From Conexivisphaera sp046536535 (GTDB lineage: Archaea; Thermoproteota; Nitrososphaeria; Conexivisphaerales; Conexivisphaeraceae), in the NCBI GenBank assembly GCA_046536535.1, contig JAWDMO010000001.1, forward strand, positions 5,154 to 69,153: a stretch of DNA of 64,000 bases, given 5' to 3'. Below the pieces are notes generated by a model. It saw only the letters and a list, made by a program, of their open reading frames with translations. It searched no databases and was not told where the DNA came from. The position numbers and the translations under genes were made by a program. Each line of letters opens with the position of its first letter. Within the stretch, counting starts at the first letter, position 1. This document shows positions 25,901 to 34,746 of the stretch, piece after piece.

Positions 25901-26413
25901 TTATTCCTGCAGCCTCGACAGGTCGCCGACGCTGAAGATCCCCCCGGCCTGGACAATTCTGGCTATGATCTTCGGGAATTTCCCCACCTGGAACTCGGCG
26001 CCCGTCCTCAGGTTCCTGACAGCGCTTGAATCCAGAATGATCTCGACCTCGTCCCCGTCGTCTATCCCGCGGTACGCATCCTCGGTTATCGTCACCGGTA
26101 TTATATGGCCGCCATCCACAGCATTCCGGTAGAAGATCCTGGCGAAGCTCAGCGCCAGCACGGCCCTTACGCCCGCATAACGTAGCGCCATGGGCGCGTG
26201 TTCCCTGCTCGAGCCGCTCCCGAAGTTCTTCCCCGCCAGTATCACGTCCCCGGGCTTTATCCTCCTAGGGAATGATGGATCGGCGCCCTCCAGCACATGC
26301 GATGCAAGGTTCTGCGGGCTCAGATCCTTCAGGTACGGGGCCGGTATTATCTGGTCCGTGTCCACGTTATCCCCCAGCTTGTGAACCCTTCCGCGCAGGA
26401 CGTCCATCCGCAT
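25901..26413 (-). CDS. leuD: 3-isopropylmalate dehydratase (or homoaconitase) small subunit
   Basis: 170 residues from the ATG at 26413, which overlaps the large subunit stop (TGATG). Conserved swivel-domain motifs: DNVDTDQIIPAPYL (about 14-27), ILAGKNFGSGSSREHAP with the substrate-binding loop, and FARIFYRNAVDGG. Together with LeuC it interconverts 2- and 3-isopropylmalate in leucine synthesis; the same family includes homoaconitase, and the recognition loop does not decide it here. Downstream lies only transposon debris, so no other leu gene is linked. Confidence 0.92.
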   Translation of the reverse strand: MRMDVLRGRVHKLGDNVDTDQIIPAPYLKDLSPQNLASHVLEGADPSFPRRIKPGDVILAGKNFGSGSSREHAPMALRYAGVRAVLALSFARIFYRNAVDGGHIIPVTITEDAYRGIDDGDEVEIILDSSAVRNLRTGAEFQVGKFPKIIARIVQAGGIFSVGDLSRLQE

Positions 26414-27702
26414 CACCTTCCTAAGATGCTCCTGGGATCGGTTATACGACCCTCGATCGCGGATGCCGCTACTGTCATGGGACTCGCCAGATATACCTTG
26501 GATGTGCCGTGCCCCATCCTGCCCGGGAAGTTGCGGTTGGTGGAGGATACGGCGACCTCGCCTGGCCCCAGCACGCCCATATGACCGCCTATGCAAGCGC
26601 CGCAGGTGGGCGGCCCGATGACGGCCCCCGCGTTGAGGAACACCTCGAGCAGCCCCTCCTTGAGCATCCTCCTGTAGACGTTGGTCGTCGATGGCACCAT
26701 GATGAACCTAGCCTTGGCCCTGCGGCCGGCCTTCATCAATATTCTGGCCGCCTGCACCATGTCATTATATTTACCCCCGGTGCACGATCCCAGATATGCC
26801 TCATCTATCTCGAGGCCCTCGACCTCCGATAGCTCGGCGGCGTTCGCCGGGGAGTGCGGCTTCGCCACCATCGGCTCTATTTTGCGCAGATCGTATTCGC
26901 GCTTGTCGACGTACTCTGAATCCGGATCCGAGTTCAGCATTGCGAACCCGGACTTTCCCTTCTCCTTGTAGTAATCGGCGACCTGCCCGTCGGGCGCCAT
27001 TATGCCGTTCTTCGCGCCGGCCTCGACGGTCATGTTCGCTATGGTCATGCGTTCCTCTATCGACATCGAATGCACGCCGTCCCCGGCGAACTCCATCGCC
27101 ATGTAGTTGGCGCCGTCAGCGCCGATGTCGCCCAGTATCCTCAGTATGACGTCCTTCGCCATCACGCCGTCCGTCAGCGATCCGTTCAGCTTGAACAGCA
27201 TGGATTCGGGGACCCTGAACCAGTTTTTTCCGTTAAGCAGTATGTACGCTACATCGGTGTGGCCCATCCCGGTGGCGAACGCGCCGAGCGCTCCGGTGGT
27301 AACGGTGTGGGAGTCCGTGCCGACGTACACCTGACCGGGGAGCACGAGCGCCTCCTCATATGCCAGCGTATGACAGACGCCGTACGCGCCCAGCCCAAAC
27401 CTGTAGTACTCATTAATGCCGTACATCTCAGCCATCTTCTCCATTATCATGACGTTCTCCGCGGATTTGGGATCAGGCGGCGGCACAAAGTGATCCTCGG
27501 TCATCCACACCATTCCCGGATTGAATATCCTGCTGATGTCGATCCCCTTTCCCTTGAGCTCCTGGAATACATCCCATACGCCCGGTGCGCCGACGTCGTG
27601 CATCATGACCCTGTCGACCTTGGCCACCACGACATCGCCGGGGGATACGCGGGGCCTGCCGGATGCCCGCGCGAGTATCTTCTCGGTAATCGTCATCCCC
27701 AT
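26413..27702 (-). CDS. leuC: 3-isopropylmalate dehydratase (or homoaconitase) large subunit
   Basis: 429 residues, the archaeal length. Aconitase-fold motifs: GTDSHTVTTGALGAFATGMG, and the [4Fe-4S] ligands in SCTGGKYNDM and GPPTCGACIGGHMGVL. STTNRNFPGRMG near the C-terminus is also standard. It forms the heterodimer with LeuD. The 145-bp region upstream (27703-27847) holds an AT-rich stretch but no gene. The only IPMDH-like gene in the window (54389) is broken. Confidence 0.94.
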   Translation of the reverse strand: MGMTITEKILARASGRPRVSPGDVVVAKVDRVMMHDVGAPGVWDVFQELKGKGIDISRIFNPGMVWMTEDHFVPPPDPKSAENVMIMEKMAEMYGINEYYRFGLGAYGVCHTLAYEEALVLPGQVYVGTDSHTVTTGALGAFATGMGHTDVAYILLNGKNWFRVPESMLFKLNGSLTDGVMAKDVILRILGDIGADGANYMAMEFAGDGVHSMSIEERMTIANMTVEAGAKNGIMAPDGQVADYYKEKGKSGFAMLNSDPDSEYVDKREYDLRKIEPMVAKPHSPANAAELSEVEGLEIDEAYLGSCTGGKYNDMVQAARILMKAGRRAKARFIMVPSTTNVYRRMLKEGLLEVFLNAGAVIGPPTCGACIGGHMGVLGPGEVAVSSTNRNFPGRMGHGTSKVYLASPMTVAASAIEGRITDPRSILGR

Positions 27703-27847
27703 GTCCGTTGCAACCCCCTGATATCATCGGCCTAATAATGTTGCGTCTACATTCTTAGCGGATTTGCGGTGAGGTTGAAGGGGGACTCCTCCTAAATAAT
27801 AGCCAGTATCTAATATTATGATTTATAATATTCCACCGTATGCGATA

Positions 27848-29632
27848 TTAGCCGGGCGATAAGCTGAGCAGCCTGCCCTTGCCGTCCCTCAGTTTGCCGA
27901 ACAGCTCCAGATATCTCGCGCGGACCTCCTCCAGCGCCGACTCCCATGTGGAGGCGCCGGATTTCACCTTATCCATCAGGTCCTCCACCTGCTTGGTGAA
28001 TGTCGGGGTGGCGAAATCCCCCCACGCATCCTCCAGGAGCCCGGCCAGCTTTGCGCCGAGCTCCGTCACGTAGACCCTGCCGCCGCTCACCCTCACGTAT
28101 CCCCTTTCCTTCAATATCGATATTATCTCAGGCCTTGAGGACTTCGTGCCTATGCCGTTCTCCTCCATGAGCGTCACGAGCTCGGCCTCCGTGTATCTGG
28201 GCGGCGGTTTCGTGTGGGACTTCCTGCTGTATACGCGAAGCACCTTCACCTCATCGCCGCTCCCCGCCTTTGGAAGCGGATTGTCCCGGAATTTCTCGAT
28301 CGACCCCTGAACCCTGAGGAATCCGGGACTGACCAGGGATCCGCCCTCCGCCTTGAATTTGCGGCCCCCGAGGTCGACGTGCATGACGGCCTCCGAAACC
28401 ACCGCCGGCGGATAGAAGAGCGCCAGATATCTCCTAGCTATGAGTTCCCATGCCCTCCTGAGGAGCGCATCGGATGCCCTGGGAAGCCCTATCGGAGCTA
28501 TTGGCTCATGATCCCCGGCGTTGTGCGATCCGTTCCTGGTCAGATGTAGCCCTGGGTTGATGTCCAGCACCTCGCGCGCAAACCCCGACAGGGGGTCCCG
28601 CTCATCCGCCAGGATTTCGAACACCCTGCGATGGTTGAACGTGGTGAACCTGTCCGTGTCCGTCCTCGGATAGGTTATCGCCGCCTCCAGGTATAGCTCC
28701 TCCGCTATCGACATCGCCTTGCTCGGCGCTATCCGGAGCTGCGATGAAAGCAATCTGAGCATCTTCGTCGTGTTGAGGGGGGATGGTGGGGGTATCCTGC
28801 GCTCGTTGCTTTCCACCCCGATCACGGTCCCCGAACTGACGTCCTCCAAGGCCCTGACCAGGGCGGCGGCGTCCTCTTGGGTCCACAGGGGGTTGCCCTC
28901 GTACGAGAGCTTGAGCGGCTCCCCATTGACGCTGGAATCAGCGTATATGCTCCAGTACGGCTTAGGCACGAAGGTTCCTATCTCCCGCTCGCGGCGATAT
29001 AGGATCGTCAGAAGAGCCGTCTGTACGCGGCCCACGCTGAGGACCCCCTTGAACTTCGCATGCATGCTATCCTCAGCCATCAGGGTCAGTTCCCTGGTGG
29101 CGGAGAATCCTATCATCGCGTCTATTCTGCGCCTAGCCTCGACAGCGTAGGCCCATGTGTATCTGGGCTTCACGAGCTTGGACCAAGCGTCCCTGACGTC
29201 GCTGGACTCGGTGGTGGACAGCCACAGCCGTTTGACCTCCACCTTCGGGTTGTACTTGAGGACCACCTTGAGGGCGTCCGCTCCTATGGCGCATCCCTCC
29301 TCATCGGCGTCGGTAGCCACGACGACCAGCCTGGCCTTGGGCGCCAGATCCCTGAGCGCGCCCACGTGTTTCAACGATTTGTAATACTTGCGTATGGCAT
29401 CGGGGTCCCTTATCAGCACTATCGGGTCCACGGACCTCCAGTCCGTATAGTCATCCTTGACGTCCATCTCCGTTATGTGGCCCTCCAGCGGGACGATCGA
29501 CACCGGCTCGCCGTTCGAGTTGAACTCGTGCACCTGTACGCCGTGTACCATCAGCCTCCTACAGCTCCCGCGCGCCAGCGATGAGCAGAGTATCTGCGCG
29601 ATCCTGGACTTCTCGGTTATCACCAAGATCAA
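27848..29632 (-). CDS. topA: DNA topoisomerase type IA
   Basis: 594 residues from a TTG at 29632, chosen because a longer frame would read back through tRNA-Leu and because TATATCTATA (29653-29662) lies about 25 bases upstream. Toprim domain at the N-terminus (LVITEKSRIAQIL, then VVVATDADEEG with the metal-binding acidic residues), catalytic Tyr in AAITYPRTDTDRF, and GIGTKSSRPEIISIL in the C-terminal region. It relaxes or decatenates DNA through a 5'-phosphotyrosine. No C-terminal zinc fingers or reverse-gyrase helicase part are present. Confidence 0.94.
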   Translation of the reverse strand: MILVITEKSRIAQILCSSLARGSCRRLMVHGVQVHEFNSNGEPVSIVPLEGHITEMDVKDDYTDWRSVDPIVLIRDPDAIRKYYKSLKHVGALRDLAPKARLVVVATDADEEGCAIGADALKVVLKYNPKVEVKRLWLSTTESSDVRDAWSKLVKPRYTWAYAVEARRRIDAMIGFSATRELTLMAEDSMHAKFKGVLSVGRVQTALLTILYRREREIGTFVPKPYWSIYADSSVNGEPLKLSYEGNPLWTQEDAAALVRALEDVSSGTVIGVESNERRIPPPSPLNTTKMLRLLSSQLRIAPSKAMSIAEELYLEAAITYPRTDTDRFTTFNHRRVFEILADERDPLSGFAREVLDINPGLHLTRNGSHNAGDHEPIAPIGLPRASDALLRRAWELIARRYLALFYPPAVVSEAVMHVDLGGRKFKAEGGSLVSPGFLRVQGSIEKFRDNPLPKAGSGDEVKVLRVYSRKSHTKPPPRYTEAELVTLMEENGIGTKSSRPEIISILKERGYVRVSGGRVYVTELGAKLAGLLEDAWGDFATPTFTKQVEDLMDKVKSGASTWESALEEVRARYLELFGKLRDGKGRLLSLSPG

Positions 29633-29662
29633 GTCGGCTATCACCCAGTTCGTATAGATATA

Positions 29663-29745
29663 TGCGGGGGGTGGGATTCGAACCCACGGACCCCTGCGGG
29701 ACGGGAGCCTCAGTCCCGCGCCTTTGACCGCTCGGCAACCCCCGC
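29663..29745 (-). tRNA. tRNA-Leu (anticodon GAG)
   Basis: An 83-nt class II tRNA on the minus strand: acceptor GCGGGGG/CCCCCGC, anticodon stem CGGGA/TCCCG around loop CTGAGGC (anticodon GAG), long variable arm, T arm GTGGG-TTCGAAT-CCCAC, discriminator A, no CCA. AATTTAAC at about 29768-29776 (minus strand) is a likely TATA box. Confidence 0.96.
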
Positions 29746-29780
29746 TCGCGGCCAATCACAACAGGTGTTAAATTAGCGTT

Positions 29781-29804
29781 GCGCTGTCCATTTCTGGACA
29801 GCGC
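29781..29804. promoter_or_regulatory. Perfect 9-bp inverted repeat between two divergent tRNAs
   Basis: GCGCTGTCC (29781-29789) and GGACAGCGC (29796-29804) are perfect complements around a 6-base spacer. The repeat sits just downstream of the tRNA-Leu TATA side and just upstream of the TTTATATATA box (29815-29824) of initiator tRNA. It may be a protein-binding palindrome acting on both promoters. Function is unknown. Confidence 0.45.
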
Positions 29805-29846
29805 GCGGGAGAACTTTATATATAGGTCGCGGGGCTCATGGACTTC

Positions 29847-29922
29847 AGCGGGGTGGGGAAGCTAGGTCTATCCCGCGGGGCTCATAACCCCGAGATCCCA
29901 GGTTCGAATCCTGGCCCCGCTA
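29847..29922 (+). tRNA. Initiator tRNA-Met (anticodon CAT)
   Basis: A 76-nt cloverleaf: acceptor AGCGGGG/CCCCGCT with the A1-U72 pair typical of archaeal initiators, anticodon stem CGGGG/CCCCG with three G-C pairs next to loop CTCATAA, T arm CCAGG-TTCGAAT-CCTGG, discriminator A, no CCA. TTTATATATA is centred 28 bases upstream. Confidence 0.97.
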
Positions 29923-29987
29923 TCGAACAACTCACCGAACGACGTCTGCATCCGCCTCTTGGCAGAGCGCCATATTCCGGTCGCCGC

Positions 29988-30243
29988 GTGAACTACCCCG
30001 CCCTCACGGCAGGGCTTCCCGCTTCAAAGCCCCGCCTTGCCCGCTGAAAGAGGGTAGAGGCGGAGCTCCACGGGCTCCAGGGGTGGTTCCCACCCCGATC
30101 CCCTCAGGATATTGAGGGATGCGTTGTGGTCGCGATCCGCGGCCCGGCCGCACCCGGGACAGAAGAAGACGCGGTCGGAGAGCCTCATCCCCCCCTCGCG
30201 GGAGGGATCTTCCGCCCCCAACCCCAGTGAGATAATGTTAAAT
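29988..30243 (-). mobile_element. tnpB 3'-end copy A (possible stand-alone omegaRNA-like locus)
   Basis: The minus frame encodes FFCPGCGRAADRDHNASLNI, the zinc-ribbon half and RuvC-III Asp of TnpB, followed by a tail and a right-end hairpin ending at GTAGTTCAC. The first two thirds of the gene are absent. Copy B at 51311-51572 matches it base for base at most positions over the whole 250 bp and starts at the same point, next to an AT-rich box. In archaea this part of tnpB is known to yield a stable sense RNA that guides TnpB. Confidence 0.7.
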
Positions 30244-30266
30244 GTCGCTCCCCCAGATCGGAAATA

Positions 30267-30626
30267 ATGGACCCCCAACCGGGAAAGCCATGCAGGTTCA
30301 CCTTTAAGGCCGCGGCCATGCGCATGGACGATGAGAGGCCGGCTGAGGCCGGATTCATGTCGCGCATCAGATGGGGACCCGGCGCGATAGCCACGGCCAT
30401 CCTGATAGCGGCGGCGGCCGTCGCGGCGTTGATCATAGGCAGATTTCGCGCGACATCGATCGCGGTCGCCGCGGTGATATTCGCGATGCTCCTGATCTAC
30501 GTGTTGGTCAAGAGGGCGGAGAGAATAGTGCCGGCGTCCTCCGGATGGGCCACCGCTTCCCTTTTTAGGGCCCGGATTCCACGGGGGCCGTGGCTCAGGA
30601 TCAGGGCGAGGGAACCCGGAAAATAG
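30267..30626 (+). CDS. Small membrane protein of unknown function
   Basis: 119 residues from an ATG with GTTAAAT 25-30 bases upstream; a second possible start is ATG 30357 (89 residues). Two hydrophobic segments, about 36-56 and 62-82, form a helical hairpin, and the tail is basic. No family recognised. Its last 36 bases overlap the next gene in another frame, so the C-terminus is doubtful. The promoter-like box borders the tnpB remnant, so the insertion may have supplied it. Confidence 0.45.
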   Translation: MDPQPGKPCRFTFKAAAMRMDDERPAEAGFMSRIRWGPGAIATAILIAAAAVAALIIGRFRATSIAVAAVIFAMLLIYVLVKRAERIVPASSGWATASLFRARIPRGPWLRIRAREPGK

Positions 30627-30949
30627 ACCTTTGGTTGACGTCCGACGAGGGCGAGGAGAGGGGATTCATCGAGCTCGACGGTTATCAGGAGTTCGGGAAT
30701 CCCGTCGACTTCGACGTGCAGGCGGGCGACACGACACTTCATCTATCGTATCAGTTCATATACGGCGTCATGGATCATGCGGTGGGCGGCGAGAGCGTGG
30801 TGGAATATCCGGTGAACGCGGGCGACTACGGGCTCTTCCTGCTCGAGCAACACGAACTGAAAAGAAACGAGAAATCGATTAGTTCCGGGATGGTCCTGGT
30901 GTTCGCCAGGGTCTTCGGGAACCGCGGCGGCGGGCCGACCGGCCAGTAG
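30590..30949 (+). CDS. Small soluble protein of unknown function
   Basis: 119 residues from a GTG; CTTTTTAG at 30559-30566 is about 27 bases upstream, fitting a leaderless transcript. The sequence is acidic and rich in beta-strand pattern (IDLWLTSDEGEERGFIELDG, TTLHLSYQFIYGVMDHAV, SSGMVLVFARVFG), without membrane segments or metal motifs. Family not recognised. It follows the small membrane protein and converges with the MFS gene. Confidence 0.55.
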   Translation: MAQDQGEGTRKIDLWLTSDEGEERGFIELDGYQEFGNPVDFDVQAGDTTLHLSYQFIYGVMDHAVGGESVVEYPVNAGDYGLFLLEQHELKRNEKSISSGMVLVFARVFGNRGGGPTGQ

Positions 30950-31008
30950 ACGACCGCGGAATCGCTGGACCCGCGTAATACGGCCCCATCGATATCGATG
31001 CCGTCAGA

Positions 31009-32199
31009 TCAGCCGCTGAAGGCTCGAAACGCGTCCTTCAGGGCATGGGGAAGTCGAATAGATGGCACGTCCTTCGCGGAGGAGGCCAGCCGATAGACGG
31101 CCACCCCCGCCAGCGTGAGCGCCGCCGAGACGAGCCCGGACATTCCCATGCCGACCCTCAGCGAAGGCGGATAGAGGAGGACGACGAGCATCGGGGAGAA
31201 CCCGCCGAGCAGCCTTCCCAGCAGGAAGACTATATTCGTGGCGGTGGCCCTGAGCTCCACGGGATAGCTCTCGCTGACCCATATGCCGGTGAACGAGAAG
31301 AATCCGGCGGACACGAACACGAGCGCGAGGGCTATGAGGGCCGCCCACGACGATCCCAGGGCGGCGAGGGCCGCGCCGGCCGCCGCCCCGAGCCCGGCGA
31401 GTATGGCCGTCGTACGCGCCCTTCCCAGGCGATCCGAAAGGTAGCCGGCCGCCACAAAGGATGCGAATCCGATCATCGAGAGCGCGCTCACATAGTATGT
31501 TTCCAGCCCCATGCCGGAGACGAGTGTGGGCGCGAGCCCCAGCAGCGGGACGCTCAGCATGAATGCCCCCACGACAACAGCCGAGAGCGCCACGGTATAC
31601 AGTGCCAGGCGCCCCCTGATGGCGCGCACCCCGACCCTCCTGATATTTCCCCTCCTGAGTGTCTCACCCACGAGCGCGGTGGCCGGGATCGATGTAATCA
31701 GGCTTATCGCGCCGACGGCCGCCAGGTAGGTCCTCCAGTGCGGAATCATCATGTAGGTCAGGGAGTCCAACAGGAACCCGATGAAGTACAGGCTCTGCAT
31801 GGCGCCGCCCACGGTTCCCGTCGACCTCCTGATGGTCTCGACGACCACCGGATACGAGATGCCGTTCTGGGAGTTGACCCCGAGCCCCACGAGGAACCAC
31901 AACGCGTAGATCTCCCAAAGGCTGGTGGCGGTCGAGGCCATGAGCGCTGCGGCGCCGAATATGGCGCTGGACGCGAAAAGGAGGGGCCTCCTGCCGTATC
32001 TGTCCGCGAGGTATCCGAGCGCGAGCCCCCCGACGGCGCCGCCCACGAAGTCGACGGGTATCGCGATCAGTACCTCAGATATGCCGGTGGAGAAAGCCGC
32101 CGCGAGCTGTCCGACGATCATCGAGATCGAGAAGACGGCGTACGCGGACATCATGAAGGGTATCAGGACGCCTGGGAGCGCATGGGCGGCGCGTGGCAT
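31009..32199 (-). CDS. MFS transporter linked to the molybdenum hydroxylase
   Basis: 396 residues with about twelve membrane segments. The MFS signature between helices 2 and 3 reads GYLADRYGRRPLL (about 61-73) and its half-repeat is GYLSDRLGRARTT; GIWVSESYPVELRATA is typical of the sugar/aromatic-acid branch of the superfamily. It lies 66 bases behind the large subunit of the hydroxylase on the same strand, so it may import that enzyme's substrate. The substrate itself is not readable. Confidence 0.85.
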   Translation of the reverse strand: MPRAAHALPGVLIPFMMSAYAVFSISMIVGQLAAAFSTGISEVLIAIPVDFVGGAVGGLALGYLADRYGRRPLLFASSAIFGAAALMASTATSLWEIYALWFLVGLGVNSQNGISYPVVVETIRRSTGTVGGAMQSLYFIGFLLDSLTYMMIPHWRTYLAAVGAISLITSIPATALVGETLRRGNIRRVGVRAIRGRLALYTVALSAVVVGAFMLSVPLLGLAPTLVSGMGLETYYVSALSMIGFASFVAAGYLSDRLGRARTTAILAGLGAAAGAALAALGSSWAALIALALVFVSAGFFSFTGIWVSESYPVELRATATNIVFLLGRLLGGFSPMLVVLLYPPSLRVGMGMSGLVSAALTLAGVAVYRLASSAKDVPSIRLPHALKDAFRAFSG

Positions 32200-32265
32200 G
32201 GCGGCGCGTCGGGCATCAGAATATTTCTGGATTTCCGCCCCGAGGGGACGCCACGGGCGCGGCCC

Positions 32266-34305
32266 TCACACGAGTATCCTCCCGAACACCGGGAGCGCGT
32301 TCACCCTCCTGCCGATAACAAGCTCCACCGCCCGGGCCATTGCGGGCGGCCCGCCCACTGTCCCGGCCTCCCCGACGCCCTTCGCGCCGTGTGGAGCCGC
32401 GGATCTCCCGGACGATGCCACGTGGACGTCGAACGCGGGCACGTCCACTGAGTGCGGAACGCCGGCCGTGGTTATCCTGTCGGCCACGGGGACGCCGAGC
32501 TCATCGTACGTCTGTGCCTCGAAGAGGACCTCGGATGATGCCTGCGCCAGCCCCCCGATTATCTGGCCGCGGATTGACCGCGGCGAGAGCGCCTCCCCGA
32601 CGTCGTAGTACGCGATGACCCTCCTGATCCTGGGCTCCACGCCGCCCCTGAGCTCGGCCTCCGCCGCCGTCAGGAGGAACGAGATCATCGATGGATCCAG
32701 GTCGATGTCCTCCATCACCTCCGCGCTATACGTCCCCTCCAGGATCTCCTCGGGCGTCCTCCTGCCGTCGCGCGCCGCCATCTCGCGTATCTCCTCGGCG
32801 GCCCTCGTGAGCGCCTGCCCCGCCGTTATGGCGGACCTGCTCCCCCACGTCCCCACGCCATTCCCCAGCTCCGCCGTGTCGCCGCACATGAGCCGGACGC
32901 GATCCCGGGGGATCCCCAGGACTCTCCCCAGAATTCCCCTGGCCATCTCCGAGTGCCACTGGCCCTGATCGGTTCCGCCGAGCCAGACGCGGACCTCTCC
33001 GCGATCTACGGATATCCTGGCGCCTTCCCCACCGTAGACGGCCGGAATCAGGATCGCGAACGAGACCCCCACGCGCGATCCGCGCGCCGCGGCGTCCCGG
33101 TATCCAATCCTCCTGAGGCCCTCCTCGAAGAATCCGCGCGATGGATCGACCGTGAGGCCGAGGGGAGAGGTGAACCTGCCGGAGGGGAGGTTCGCGAGCC
33201 TGAGGTCCACCGGATCCATCCCGATGCGATCAGCCAGGAGGTCCATCATCCTCTCGATGAAGAACGCCGCCTCCGGCCTGCCGGCGCCCCTGTAGGGGCC
33301 GAGGGGCGCCTTGTTCGTGTACACCGCCATGCCCCTGACCCTCGCCGACCCTATCGCATAGGGCCCGGTGAGCTGCATCGCTATCCATCCCGGAGATCTG
33401 GAGGCCAGCGCATCAGCGTAGGCGCCGACGTCGACCGTCAGCTCGGCGTCGATGCCGCGCACCCTCCCATCCCTGGACGCGTGTAGCGCTATCCTGGCCC
33501 TTGCGCCCCTCCCCGGCCGCGCCGCGGCCAGGTGTTCGTCCCTGGACTCCACCCATTTGACGGGCATGCCGGTCCTCATCGAGATGTAGGCCGCCGCCAC
33601 GTACTCCGGATAGACCGCGCTCTTGGAGCCGAATGCACCTCCCGTGTCCACCTGCATAACCCTCACCGAGTCCTCCGGGATGCCCAGCGCCCTGGAGATG
33701 CCGGACCTCCACGTATAGACGGACTGCGTGGATGCCCAGACGTTCAGGGTCCCCCCGGTGTACCACGCGAGGACGCCGCGGGGCTCCAGGGGATTGGGGA
33801 CTACCCTCTCCATCTCCAGCACGTCCTCCACGATCACGTCTCCACCCTGCACGCCGTTCCCCAGCTCGACCTCGCCGGCGACATTGTTCGCCAGTCCGGG
33901 ATGTATCGGCGGGGAATCGATCGCCGCGTCGACGTCCACGACCGGATCCTCCGGTTCCACCTCGACGTCCACGGAGTCCGCTAGGTCCCTCGCCGTATAG
34001 GCGTCGGGCGCGTACACGATAGCCACGGGCTGGCCATAATAACTGACGTAGCCCTCCGCGAGGACCGGCTGCCTCACGGCGGCCCCCGGAGGGTCGAGAT
34101 AGGCCCTGAGCTCGGAGGACGTGATCCCGCCGGATACGCGGATCAGCCTGCCCCGGGCCACGCGGCTCCTGACGACCTCCATGTACAGGATCCCGGGCGG
34201 ATCCATGTCCATAAGGTACCTCGCGGCCCCTGCCGCGGCCCTCCTCGGCCGGTCCCCGCACTCCGCGTTCGCGAGGACGTCCTCCCTCAGCTCACCTGTC
34301 GCCAT
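32266..34305 (-). CDS. Molybdenum hydroxylase large subunit (xanthine/aldehyde oxidase family)
   Basis: 679 residues, somewhat short for the family (about 750). Conserved pieces: the start domain with YYGQPVAIVYAPD, GGAFGSKSA, NKAPLGPYRGAGRPEAAFFIER (Moco-binding arm), GGTDQGQWHSEMA, and the catalytic Glu near the C-terminus in GVGEAGTVGG. The AYRCSFR loop that marks form I CO dehydrogenase is absent, so CO oxidation is unlikely; an aldehyde or N-heterocycle is more likely. It overlaps the 2Fe-2S subunit gene by 14 bases, in the FAD, FeS, Mo gene order. Confidence 0.88.
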   Translation of the reverse strand: MATGELREDVLANAECGDRPRRAAAGAARYLMDMDPPGILYMEVVRSRVARGRLIRVSGGITSSELRAYLDPPGAAVRQPVLAEGYVSYYGQPVAIVYAPDAYTARDLADSVDVEVEPEDPVVDVDAAIDSPPIHPGLANNVAGEVELGNGVQGGDVIVEDVLEMERVVPNPLEPRGVLAWYTGGTLNVWASTQSVYTWRSGISRALGIPEDSVRVMQVDTGGAFGSKSAVYPEYVAAAYISMRTGMPVKWVESRDEHLAAARPGRGARARIALHASRDGRVRGIDAELTVDVGAYADALASRSPGWIAMQLTGPYAIGSARVRGMAVYTNKAPLGPYRGAGRPEAAFFIERMMDLLADRIGMDPVDLRLANLPSGRFTSPLGLTVDPSRGFFEEGLRRIGYRDAAARGSRVGVSFAILIPAVYGGEGARISVDRGEVRVWLGGTDQGQWHSEMARGILGRVLGIPRDRVRLMCGDTAELGNGVGTWGSRSAITAGQALTRAAEEIREMAARDGRRTPEEILEGTYSAEVMEDIDLDPSMISFLLTAAEAELRGGVEPRIRRVIAYYDVGEALSPRSIRGQIIGGLAQASSEVLFEAQTYDELGVPVADRITTAGVPHSVDVPAFDVHVASSGRSAAPHGAKGVGEAGTVGGPPAMARAVELVIGRRVNALPVFGRILV

Positions 34306-34738
34306 GATCCATCTCCTCCGCTATGGCCTCGATTATCGGTTGATATCCCGTGCATCTGCAGAGCACGCCGGAGAGGGCGTTCCTCAGCCCCTCCTCAGTG
34401 GGCTCCCCTCCGTTCTCCAGGTACCAGGTGGCGGTGATCGCCATCCCGGGCGCGCAGAATCCGCACTGGAGGGACCTGGCGAGCGCGTTCTTGACACTTC
34501 CCGCTATCCAATCGCCCCCGAGGCCCTCCACCGTCACTATGTCGGAGCCGTCCGCCTGGGCCGCCAGCACGAGACATGACTTGACGGGCCTGCCGTCCAT
34601 CAGGACCGTGCAGGCGCCGCAGTCGCCGGTGCCGCATCCCATGTGCGTCCCCTTCATATTCGCGACGTCCCTGATGAAATCTATAAGGAGGGTCCTGGGC
34701 TCAACGTCGGCCTCGTATGGCTGGCCGTTGATCCTCAT
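34292..34738 (-). CDS. Molybdenum hydroxylase 2Fe-2S subunit
   Basis: 148 residues from the ATG at 34738; a longer upstream frame overlaps the FAD subunit gene and has no homology. The plant-type cluster ligands are in GTHMGCGTGDCGACTVLMDG and the cysteine before LVLAAQ; the second cluster uses LQCGFCAPGM and LCRCTGYQ. It passes electrons from the molybdenum site to FAD. Eight bases follow the FAD subunit stop. Confidence 0.94.
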   Translation of the reverse strand: MRINGQPYEADVEPRTLLIDFIRDVANMKGTHMGCGTGDCGACTVLMDGRPVKSCLVLAAQADGSDIVTVEGLGGDWIAGSVKNALARSLQCGFCAPGMAITATWYLENGGEPTEEGLRNALSGVLCRCTGYQPIIEAIAEEMDHGDR

Positions 34739-34746
34739 GCCGACCC

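Noticed and set aside
26414..26596. N-terminal extension of LeuD
   Set aside because: Overlaps the end of leuC in another frame and lacks homology; the ATG at 26413 coupled to the leuC stop is the natural start.
29633..29755. Upstream extension of topoisomerase IA
   Set aside because: It would translate the tRNA-Leu gene; the Toprim domain begins after the TTG at 29632.
31045..32451. 468-codon plus-strand reading frame
   Set aside because: It is antisense to the MFS gene; composition is Arg/Gly/Glu-rich without domains, as expected for a GC-rich shadow frame.
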